In this document: positions 1-5,794 of the stretch, in pieces
Position numbering within the stretch: position 1 is the first letter of the stretch
How the letters are laid out: each line of letters begins with the position of its first letter
Source of the DNA: Bacteriovoracaceae bacterium UBA2428
Lineage (GTDB): Bacteria; Bdellovibrionota; UBA2428
DNA: 5,794 nucleotides
Direction: 5' to 3'
Assembly (NCBI GenBank): GCA_002343545.1
Contig: DDRA01000166.1
Location: forward strand, 1-5,794
Program-made: the position numbers and the translations under genes
Notes under the pieces: generated by a model
Databases searched by the model: none
The model's input: the letters and a program-made list of their open reading frames with translations, nothing else
Told to the model about the DNA's origin: nothing

Positions 1-25
1 AGCGTCAGATGTGTATAAGAGACAG
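1..25 (+). other. Nextera read-1 sequencing adapter remnant (artefact)
   Basis: Bases 7-25 are exactly the 19-bp Tn5 mosaic end used in Nextera libraries (AGATGTGTATAAGAGACAG). The six bases before it, AGCGTC, match the tail of the read-1 adapter rather than the read-2 adapter. Real genomic sequence starts at base 26, where the minus-strand reading frame of the PEP-binding enzyme is still open. The adapter is therefore an untrimmed contig end, not a natural transposon end, and it should be masked. Read on the plus strand it encodes the MCIRDR peptide start, a typical sign of adapter read-through in predicted proteins. Confidence 0.97.
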
Positions 26-1088
26 GATCGTAATAGAGGTGGCCTTCGAAATCTCGGATCAGGCCTTTGAGGGCGCGATCGAGGGCCGGATGCTCCGAAC
101 GACGGGCCCCCAAGATCTCGATGCCCTCCCCGATCACCTTCGTGTAGGCGCGGCGGACGAAGGAGGAAGTGAGGGGGCTCACGCGACCCGGGTAACTCTC
201 GGTCAAGTTCGTGTCCGAAAAGTACTCGAGGAGAGCGTGCGACTGCGTGATGGGACGGGCTTGCAGGATATGGAGCAATCCGTTCTCGTCGACCGCCCAC
301 TCAACGTCGGCGCCTTTGCCCATCCGCGACTCGATCAAAACCAGTTGTCGCGAAAGCTCGTCGACCTGCCCTTCGCTCAAACAGGGCTCGGAGCTCGCGG
401 CGCTTTCGCGCAAAACGACCTTTCGTTCTCCCGGATCGAAGACGACTTGCGAGCGCTTCGCGGTGATCTCGCGCTTCCATTCCTTACCGAATCGATCCAC
501 CCAGTGCCGATCGACTTCGACGTGCCCCGAAACGATGCCTTCCCCGAGCCCGAGACCCGCTTCGATATACAACAGCCCGCTGTGCAAAGCGGGCGAGCGC
601 GAGAAAGCGACTCCGCTGCATCGCGAGGCGACCATGCGCTGAACGACGACCCCGACGGCAAGGCGCGGATCGTGGGGATCAATTTTCTGCTTTTCGAAGT
701 AAGCCCGCACGCGGTCGGCTTTGAGCGCTTCGTAGCATTTCAAGACGTGCTCGGCGATGCGATCCTTGGTCACGTAGAGGTACGATTCCAAAATGCCGGC
801 GAAGCTTGTGAGGTCGCCGTCCTCGATGGTCATGCTGCTGCGAACCGAGACGTAGTCGCCGGGCCAGCTCCGGGCCGCGGCTTCGACCGCCTCCAGGGTT
901 CCCGCGGGAAAACGCCCTACCGTCACTTGGTAACGGTAGGCCTCGGCGGTGAGAACGCCGAACTCCGGAACCCGAAATCCCCAGTTGGAAAGCCGGGCGA
1001 GGTTGTATCCCTTTCCGCCGCCGACCGAAGGGTCGGTGGCGAGGAGAGAAGCGTCCATCGACCAGGCGGGAATGCGACTCGAAGGCAT
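26..1088 (-). CDS. PEP/pyruvate-binding domain enzyme (PPDK/PEP-synthase/rifampin-phosphotransferase superfamily), N-terminal part, 3' end missing
   Basis: The 354 visible residues form a full ATP-grasp domain of the kind that phosphorylates a swivelling histidine domain using ATP. Seen: GGGKGYNLARL at residues 23-33 (Lys26 as nucleotide-binding lysine), SVRSS at 81-85 (Arg83), SFAG at 95-98, VVVQRMV at 147-153, SGVAFSRSP at 158-166, EAGLGLGEGIVSG at 176-188, DVEW at 261-264 and LHILQARPIT at 272-281 (Gln276, Arg278). These match the conserved PPDK/PpsA ATP-site residues. Next comes YFSDTNLTESYPGRVSPLT at 289-307, which resembles the start of the middle domain in rifampin-phosphotransferase-like proteins; classical PpsA goes into its histidine domain here. 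The ATG is preceded by AGGAG at 7 nt, and the gene starts 10 nt after the phosphatidyltransferase stop. The histidine and any substrate domain lie beyond the adapter-capped end, so the substrate cannot be assigned. The superfamily call is strong; PpsA versus RPH-like is inference. The cytosolic location is inferred from the lack of membrane segments. Confidence 0.9.
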
Positions 1089-1095
1089 CTTTCGT

Positions 1096-1101
1096 CTCCT
1101 A
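1096..1101 (-). promoter_or_regulatory. Shine-Dalgarno site embedding the upstream stop codon
   Basis: On the minus strand the stop codon TAG of the phosphatidyltransferase is the first part of TAGGAG, followed by 7 nt and the ATG of the PEP-binding enzyme. The ribosome that ends the upstream gene therefore sits on the downstream initiation site, which suggests translational coupling. It also fixes the start of the PEP-binding enzyme at 1088. Confidence 0.8.
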
Positions 1102-1698
1102 ACGTAGGTAAGCCACGACGCCCAAGGCGATCGCGCCCAGCGTGAGTCCCGCGAGACCGCCGAGACCGGGGCGCGGGATTCTCAGCGGGGAAACCATGGC
1201 GATCGCGAGGCCCACGTAAAGCGCCGCGAGGACGGGGGGTGAAGGCGGCCACAGCAGAATCGCCGCCCAAACGTACTGGCCCATCGGGCACGGCAAGCCG
1301 GTAAAGAAGTCCGTGCTCGCGCTGAAGACGTTATAGAACGCGAGGCGGGTCAGGACCGACAAGGCGTAAAACAGGGCCGTGGCGACGAGCCAAGGCGCCG
1401 GATCCGGAAACAGGAAGTAAACGAGCGAGGCCGGGACGAACCCGAAAGCGACCACGTCCACGAGGCTGTCGATCTGCTCGCCGAAGCGCTTCTCGTCCTC
1501 CGACCGGGGGAAGGACTTCGCGAATTTTCCGTCGAAGAGATCGCAAACAAAACTCGCGAGCAACGCGATGGCCGCGGCCCCGTGGCGCGGAACGATACCC
1601 GCCAGGCAGCCGATCGCCACGAGCGCCGAAGCGAGCGAAGCGTAGGAAAGCAGGTTCCAAGTCGCGAAGAAAAGGTAAGGCGCCGCTCTAGATTTCAT
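1099..1698 (-). CDS. CDP-alcohol phosphatidyltransferase, PssA-like
   Basis: This 199-residue integral membrane enzyme should transfer a phosphatidyl group from CDP-diacylglycerol to an alcohol acceptor in the inner membrane. The CDP-alcohol signature is present: Asp53, Asp56-Gly57, Ala60, then Gly73, Asp77 and Asp81. These aspartates are the metal-binding and catalytic residues of the family. FTGLPCPMG at 132-140 and VDVVAFGFVPASLVY after the motif resemble bacterial phosphatidylserine synthases of the CDP-alcohol type, so serine is the likeliest acceptor; glycerol, inositol or another alcohol is not excluded. Two oddities: the usual Arg after Ala60 is Lys61, and the gap from there to Gly73 is 11 residues instead of about 8. 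About six hydrophobic segments are visible, as expected, and the length is normal for the family. The ATG lies inside the end of the antiporter gene (11-nt overlap), with only a distant AAAGGA 13 nt upstream, so translation probably depends on coupling. No phosphatidylserine decarboxylase gene is in the window. Confidence 0.88.
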   Translation of the reverse strand: MKSRAAPYLFFATWNLLSYASLASALVAIGCLAGIVPRHGAAAIALLASFVCDLFDGKFAKSFPRSEDEKRFGEQIDSLVDVVAFGFVPASLVYFLFPDPAPWLVATALFYALSVLTRLAFYNVFSASTDFFTGLPCPMGQYVWAAILLWPPSPPVLAALYVGLAIAMVSPLRIPRPGLGGLAGLTLGAIALGVVAYLR

Positions 1699-2971
1699 TC
1701 GGGTTCAAACGTCCTTTCTGGAGGGAACTTTCGAGCCAGGCTCCGGCGAGACCCGAGGTCACGAGCGCCAGGAGCACGAGCGACACGTAAAGCTTGGCGT
1801 TCACGATGCCGCCTTCGAGCGCGGCCGACGCGAGCACGATTCCCGGACCGCCGCGTGCGTTCATGGTGACCGCGAGATCCACCGCGGTCTTGTTCCTAAC
1901 GCCCGAAAGGCGAGCTCCGACCCAAACCGAGAGCATCTTTATCCCCGTCGCGGCCAACAAGAAGACCACGAAGAAGATCGGGTCGAAGTCGCGGATGAGA
2001 TTCAGCTTGAGGCCGACCATCGCGAAGAAGATCGGGATGAAGAACGACGACGAGAAAGCCGCCAGATTTCGACGATCCTCGGCGGAGAACTCCGTTATGC
2101 GCGTCGCCAGCAAGCCCGCGGCGAAGGCGCTCAGGACCGGCGGTACCCCGAAAGCCAAACCGAACAACGAGACGCTCACCAGAATCACGAGCAAAAGCGC
2201 GACCGGCGAGGTCTGTTTAAGGAACCCCAGTACCGGTTTGAAGAGCCGGTAGAAATGCTGAAGCCAGGTCATGCACGAGACGACGAAAGCAAAGTGGATG
2301 CCGCACTCGACGACGGTAACCGTAACGAGGGACTTTCCTTCGAAGAAGCGATTCAACCAATCCGGCCGGCTGCCCGCGTCGCCCGCCGCGTTCAGCGCGA
2401 CGGCGAGCAGGACGTAGTGGAGAAAGTCGTCCAAAAGCGAAGACGACAGGACGACCTTCGCGAAGCGGGTGTTCATCACCCCGAGATCAAGAAAGATCTT
2501 CGAGATGACGGGCAGGCTCGTGACGGCCATCGCCGTCGCGAACACGAGGACGAGCGCCGTCCGGCTTTGCGCCGGACCCATGTAGGCGTCGAGCGGAATC
2601 CACGGAAGCGCCAGAAGCGCGATGCCCATGGGGATCAACGTCCCCGTCACGGCCATGATGGAAGCCGACTTGAGCTGCGCGCGGTCTTCGCCGATGCGCT
2701 CGATCTCCAACCCCGAGAGGAACATGAGAAGCAAAAGCCCGAAGTTATAGAGAAGGCTCAGGCAAGTCGCCACGCTCGGATTCGCGGTGAAGATCGCCGC
2801 TTGCGATTCGGGCGCGAAAAACCCGAAGAGCGTTGGCCCCAGGCAGAGTCCACCCAGGATCTCGCCGATAACCGACGGCTGCCGAAGCTTCCGCGCAAGA
2901 TGGCCGCCGACGTGGCTCGCTAGGATCAGGAGCAGGATGGCCGAGAGCACGAGCCCCAGATTAAAATCCAT
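1688..2971 (-). CDS. Cation/proton antiporter, CPA2 (Kef/NapA-like) family
   Basis: This 427-residue inner-membrane protein has about 12-13 hydrophobic segments and should exchange Na+ or K+ for protons. Family marks seen: the N-terminal LRQPSVIGEILGGLCLGPTLFG (29-50) typical of Kef/NapA proteins; TAMAVTSLPVISKIFLDLG (146-164), the broken helix of the ion site; Asp181-Asp182 in SSLLDDFLHYVLLA, the double-aspartate motif of electrogenic CPA2 carriers; Lys345 in GIKMLSVWVGARL, where NapA-type proteins carry a conserved lysine; and MNARGGPGIVLASAAL (370-385), the Kef-type late motif. The chain stops just after the last membrane helix, so it has no C-terminal RCK/TrkA-N nucleotide-sensing domain, unlike KefB/KefC. 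The ion cannot be fixed from sequence. The gene starts 21 nt after the permease stop with a good GGGGAG site, and its end overlaps the phosphatidyltransferase start by 11 nt. Confidence 0.92.
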   Translation of the reverse strand: MDFNLGLVLSAILLLILASHVGGHLARKLRQPSVIGEILGGLCLGPTLFGFFAPESQAAIFTANPSVATCLSLLYNFGLLLLMFLSGLEIERIGEDRAQLKSASIMAVTGTLIPMGIALLALPWIPLDAYMGPAQSRTALVLVFATAMAVTSLPVISKIFLDLGVMNTRFAKVVLSSSLLDDFLHYVLLAVALNAAGDAGSRPDWLNRFFEGKSLVTVTVVECGIHFAFVVSCMTWLQHFYRLFKPVLGFLKQTSPVALLLVILVSVSLFGLAFGVPPVLSAFAAGLLATRITEFSAEDRRNLAAFSSSFFIPIFFAMVGLKLNLIRDFDPIFFVVFLLAATGIKMLSVWVGARLSGVRNKTAVDLAVTMNARGGPGIVLASAALEGGIVNAKLYVSLVLLALVTSGLAGAWLESSLQKGRLNPNEI

Positions 2972-2978
2972 ATCGATG

Positions 2979-2984
2979 CTCCCC
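2979..2984 (-). promoter_or_regulatory. Shine-Dalgarno site of the antiporter gene
   Basis: GGGGAG on the minus strand sits 7 nt before the ATG at 2971, inside the 21-nt gap after the permease stop. It is the strongest candidate and sets the antiporter start. The gap is too short for a separate promoter or a terminator, so the antiporter is probably co-transcribed with the ABC genes. Confidence 0.75.
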
Positions 2985-2992
2985 GTTCTTCA

Positions 2993-5611
2993 TCATCCGT
3001 CTTCCCGCATGAGTTCCGTCGGCGAACGCCCCGTGACGAGCCGCGAAGGAGCCCAACCGGACACAATGCCCACGACGATACCGAGCCCCAAGACCTTCAG
3101 CACCGAAGCGTAAGGGAACACGAAGCGCAGCGGCCATCCGAGCATCTCGGGAAGACTCTCGAGCACCCAGAAGCGCGAGAGCGCGTAGCCAAAGCAAAGC
3201 GCGACGAAGGCTCCGACCCCGCTCAGGATAACGGCCTCGAAGAGGACGAGCTTCCGGAGCTGCGACTTGGAGGACCCGACGGAACGCAACATGCCGAACT
3301 CGCGGATGCGCCCCAGCACGCTCACGAAAAGGGTGTTGACCAGGCCGAAGAGCGCGACGAGCACGGCGCTCAGCTCGATCGCGCGGGTGAAGCCGAAAGC
3401 GTCGTTCACCGATTTCTCGCCCTGCTCGAGAACCGCGTGATTGGAAAGCGCCTGCAGACCGACGTCGAAAAACTCGCGATCGAAACGGGCTTTGAAGTCG
3501 GCCAATCGCGAAGGATTCTCGAGGTTCATAAAGTAGGCCGCCACGAGAGGATCCTTCCAGTACTTTCGGTAGACTTCGCGCGACAGATAGACGACGCCGT
3601 TCGGCGAGGCGTAGTCCACGACGCTACCGGCGAGGACGATCCGCAAGGGGCCCGACGTCGTTCGGATCTCGATCTCGTCCCCGATCTTGACGCCAAAAGT
3701 CCGAAAGTAGCTCGACGACGCCAGCGCGTAGACCCGGTCGCCCGGAACGAAAATCTTCCGGTAGATTTCTTTCGCCGAAGGACCTTCGATCAGATCGAAG
3801 ACGTCGAGCAGATGACTCGGCGGGGGAGGGTCGAAGGCCTTGACCGTTATGTCGACCCCTCCGTGCTCGAAGTTGATCCACCGAACGGCGTAAGTCTTGA
3901 TGCCGGCCTCTTCTTTGAGCCCGGGCATGGCCTCGATCCTCGACCGGATGTCTTCCGAGAAAACCTGGGATCGGTTGTTCAACAGGTTTCCGTACGACGA
4001 AACGACCAAGTCCGAATGCAGCGTCTTGCGAAACCAGCCCATGATATTCGACCGCGCGCTCGCGTTGATGGTCGAGATCACGATGACAAGGCCGAGCGAG
4101 ACCACGAGACCCAGCACGTTCGATTTCGTGCGCTCGCGGTTTCGGCGCAGGTTATCGAGCGCCAGCGCCGCCAAGAAACGGGTGCGACCGGGCGGCCCCC
4201 GACCCACGACCCGACTCAAGCCGCCCAAGACAAGGTCGACGAGCGCCGGCCCCAACCAAATCAAGGCGACGATCGCTAGCGCGGCCTCGACCCCGTAGAA
4301 AGCGGGCCACCGCGCCGACCAGCGGGCGCGCACGAGCAGGGCCATCGCGACGAACGCCACCGTACCGACGACCGCTTTCCAAGCGTCGCCGCCGGAGCGG
4401 CCGGAGCTTTCGTCCTCCGTTCGGTTGCGCAAGTCCTGAACGATGTCCCGCCGCGAAGCCTTCCAGGCCGGCACCAACGTCGCCACGAAGCAACTCGTGA
4501 GTCCCAGCGCGAAGGCCATGACGACGTGCCGGAACTCCACGTGAATGGCGTCGATCTCGATGTCGCGTACGAACTGGGTAGAAAGCGAAGCCGAGATTTC
4601 TCCCATGAGCTTGTGCGCGAGCAGGACCCCCAGCAGCAGACCCAACGCGGAACCCAAGGTTCCCAACGTCAGAGATTCCCACAACAAAAGCCCGAAGCTC
4701 CGTCTGCGACTCGCGCCGAGGGCCCGGAGCGTGGCGATCTCCTTGGTCCGTTCGGCGATCGCGACCTGGACCGTGTCCGTCACGATGAAGAACGATACGA
4801 GCACCGCAAGCCAACCGATGAAAGAGAGCATCTTCTGAAAAGCCGTGACCATGACCTCGAAGGCCGCCGCCTGGTCGTTCGCGCGGCCGACCTTGAGCCC
4901 GAGCCCGTCCAGTTCCGATCGGAGCCTCGCCTCCAACGCGGCCACGTCGACGCCTTCCTTGGGAACGATGTCGATCTTGTCGAGGAGCCCCACTTTGCCG
5001 AAGGTCTGGCGACAGCCGTCGATGTCCATGATCCCGATCCCGCCGCCGTAGGCCTTCGCGGCCCCGTCGTCGTCGAGAATCCCGCGCAGGGTAAAGCGTT
5101 TGCGTCCGGTCGCGCCGAAAAGCTCGAGCGGACTCTCCATTTCGAGGCCGAGTTTTCGGGTGAAGGCCCGCGGGAGCATGAGGCTGTCGGGTTGGTTCAG
5201 GAACACGAGCGGATCCTCGATGAGATCCCGCCCCCCGCTTTGGTAGGAACGGACCCCGCCGTCCTTGAGCAAGTCCACGCAGAGCATCGTGAAACTCTGA
5301 AACTGGCCGTCGGCCTCGTAGAAGGCCCGCGCCTCGACCAGGGGAATGGCGTACTTCACGCCCTCCGTTCCCTCGACCTTGGCCAAGACCTCTTCGGAGA
5401 AGCTCGCACCGCCGGTATAGACGGTCAGCGCGGCCTGCCCCGAGACCCGCTCGAGGCTTTGGCGAAAGCTTTGAACCGTCGAGTGGTTCAGGATTTGAAT
5501 CGCGAGAAAAAGCGCGATGCCGACCGCGATCCCCAACAGCGTGAGACCGAAACGAAGCTTCTTCTCGACGACGCGACGGACGACGAGACGGCGCCAAAGA
5601 TCCAGAGTCAC
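2993..5611 (-). CDS. FtsX/MacB-type ABC transporter permease with two FtsX modules (YbbP-like)
   Basis: This 872-residue protein is the membrane part of an ABC machine of the MacB/LolCDE/YbbAP (type VII) group. Layout by hydrophobicity: TM1 near 20-40; a large extracytoplasmic MacB-like domain to about 255; TM2-TM4 near 262-285, 308-330 and 362-382; two extra helices near 412-460; TM7 near 495-515; a second extracytoplasmic domain to about 745; TM8-TM10 near 750-770, 793-815 and 838-858. The 10-TM, double-module design matches YbbP more than the 4-TM MacB or LolC/E. Two cytoplasmic coupling stretches are clear: AERTKEIATLRALGASRRR after TM2 and GRIREFGMLRSVGSSKSQL after TM8; these normally dock onto the ATPase. 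The start is GTG, in a 4-nt overlap with the ATPase stop and with GGAG 5 nt upstream; no other start fits as well. Such systems extract or move lipids, lipoproteins or peptides by mechanical coupling rather than channel transport; the cargo here is unknown. Confidence 0.92.
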   Translation of the reverse strand: MTLDLWRRLVVRRVVEKKLRFGLTLLGIAVGIALFLAIQILNHSTVQSFRQSLERVSGQAALTVYTGGASFSEEVLAKVEGTEGVKYAIPLVEARAFYEADGQFQSFTMLCVDLLKDGGVRSYQSGGRDLIEDPLVFLNQPDSLMLPRAFTRKLGLEMESPLELFGATGRKRFTLRGILDDDGAAKAYGGGIGIMDIDGCRQTFGKVGLLDKIDIVPKEGVDVAALEARLRSELDGLGLKVGRANDQAAAFEVMVTAFQKMLSFIGWLAVLVSFFIVTDTVQVAIAERTKEIATLRALGASRRRSFGLLLWESLTLGTLGSALGLLLGVLLAHKLMGEISASLSTQFVRDIEIDAIHVEFRHVVMAFALGLTSCFVATLVPAWKASRRDIVQDLRNRTEDESSGRSGGDAWKAVVGTVAFVAMALLVRARWSARWPAFYGVEAALAIVALIWLGPALVDLVLGGLSRVVGRGPPGRTRFLAALALDNLRRNRERTKSNVLGLVVSLGLVIVISTINASARSNIMGWFRKTLHSDLVVSSYGNLLNNRSQVFSEDIRSRIEAMPGLKEEAGIKTYAVRWINFEHGGVDITVKAFDPPPPSHLLDVFDLIEGPSAKEIYRKIFVPGDRVYALASSSYFRTFGVKIGDEIEIRTTSGPLRIVLAGSVVDYASPNGVVYLSREVYRKYWKDPLVAAYFMNLENPSRLADFKARFDREFFDVGLQALSNHAVLEQGEKSVNDAFGFTRAIELSAVLVALFGLVNTLFVSVLGRIREFGMLRSVGSSKSQLRKLVLFEAVILSGVGAFVALCFGYALSRFWVLESLPEMLGWPLRFVFPYASVLKVLGLGIVVGIVSGWAPSRLVTGRSPTELMREDG

Positions 5612-5794
5612 GGCGTCTCCGCCAGACGACCATCCTGCATCCGAACGAGACGGCTGCCGAAAGAGGCCGCCTTGTTATCGTGCGTCACCATCAGGATCGC
5701 TTGCCCATTCTCGACCGCGAGCGAGCGAAGGAGCGTGAGCACCGTGTCGCTCGTCTTGCTGTCGAGGGCCCCGGTCGGCTCGTCGGCCAGGATC
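5608..5794 (-). CDS. ABC transporter ATPase, LolD/MacB-like, C-terminal end (5' part outside window)
   Basis: Only the last 61 residues are present. They begin inside the Walker B block, ILADEPTGALDSKTS, which holds the catalytic glutamate and the D-loop and has the exact wording common in LolD/MacB/YbbA ATPases. The switch histidine follows in LMVTHDNKAA, then the usual short tail ending RLVRMQDGRLAETP. Family members are about 220-240 residues, so Walker A, Q-loop and the LSGGQ signature should lie about 160 residues upstream, beyond the window. The TGA stop overlaps the GTG start of the permease (GTGA), so the two are almost certainly partners made in a linked ratio. The protein is cytoplasmic and would power the permease with ATP. 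Confidence 0.95.
   Translation of the reverse strand, partial: ILADEPTGALDSKTSDTVLTLLRSLAVENGQAILMVTHDNKAASFGSRLVRMQDGRLAETP
5617..5620 (-). promoter_or_regulatory. Shine-Dalgarno site supporting the GTG start of the permease
   Basis: GGAG lies 5 nt before the GTG at 5611, within the last codons of the ATPase gene. Together with the GTGA stop/start overlap it decides the permease start. The next in-frame ATG is about 107 codons downstream, past TM1, and would remove the conserved N-terminal helix. Confidence 0.65.

Noticed and set aside
7..25. Tn5/IS50-like mosaic end as a sign of a natural transposon
   Set aside because: The 19-bp sequence is the engineered mosaic end and is preceded by the synthetic AGCGTC of the Nextera read-1 adapter. 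No transposase gene is nearby.
26..1088. Calling the partial gene a pseudogene
   Set aside because: The frame is open and motif-rich to base 26, where adapter sequence begins; the truncation is technical.
9..1145. Plus-strand ORF of 378 residues starting MCIRDR
   Set aside because: Its start codon is inside the sequencing adapter, and the opposite strand encodes a protein with strong ATP-grasp motifs. It is a GC-rich antisense shadow.
2230..2246. Short inverted repeat (CCGG ... CCGG around TTTGAAGAG) as a possible terminator
   Set aside because: It is inside the antiporter coding region, the stem is very short, and no T-run follows on either strand.
2255..2923. Plus-strand ORF of 222 residues opposite the antiporter
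   Set aside because: Very charged, low-complexity composition (Arg, Glu, Asp, His), as expected from the antisense of a hydrophobic membrane-protein gene; no ribosome site or motif supports it.
3437..4279. Plus-strand ORF of 280 residues opposite the permease
   Set aside because: Antisense shadow with an Arg/Asp-rich composition and no recognisable domain; the permease frame explains the region.
4152..5633. Minus-strand ORF of 493 residues overlapping the permease in another frame
   Set aside because: The protein is rich in Arg, Gly and Ala with no domain or membrane segments, while the other frame gives a coherent 10-TM FtsX permease.

Overview
The window is a compact, GC-rich (roughly 60% by eye) bacterial fragment. 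All five real genes lie on the minus strand and look like one operon, so it reads from high coordinates to low: (1) the C-terminal end of an ABC-transporter ATPase (5794-5608, 5' end outside the window); (2) an 872-residue FtsX/MacB-type ABC permease (5611-2993); (3) a CPA2-type cation/proton antiporter (2971-1688); (4) a PssA-like CDP-alcohol phosphatidyltransferase (1698-1099); (5) the N-terminal 354 residues of a PEP/pyruvate-binding (PPDK/PEP-synthase/rifampin-phosphotransferase superfamily) enzyme (1088-26, 3' end missing). The junctions are a 4-nt GTGA overlap, a 21-nt gap, an 11-nt overlap and a 10-nt gap. No promoter, terminator, RNA gene, repeat array or natural mobile element is visible, and no gene-free stretch exceeds about 25 bases.

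The first 25 bases are not biological. They match the end of the Illumina Nextera read-1 adapter, including the 19-bp Tn5 mosaic end. The window therefore starts at an untrimmed contig end, and gene 5 is truncated by the library or assembly rather than by mutation. The adapter also creates a false plus-strand ORF starting MCIRDR.

The organism is a bacterium with canonical AGGAG/GGGGAG Shine-Dalgarno sites. The mix of a LolD/MacB-like ATPase, FtsX permease, CPA2 antiporter and PssA-like enzyme would suit a GC-rich Gram-negative (for example a deltaproteobacterial-type or Bdellovibrionota-like lineage). This is only a weak guess; nothing here fixes the taxon.

Together the genes suggest an envelope theme: an ABC machine that moves or extracts something at the membrane, a cation/proton antiporter, a phospholipid head-group enzyme, and a large PEP-type phosphotransferase of unknown substrate. 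The antiporter, lipid and PEP-enzyme genes are the most tightly coupled. The PEP enzyme has an intact ATP-grasp domain, but what follows it resembles the rifampin-phosphotransferase-like layout rather than classical PpsA. The combination is the most interesting feature of the window, but a joint function is inference only.
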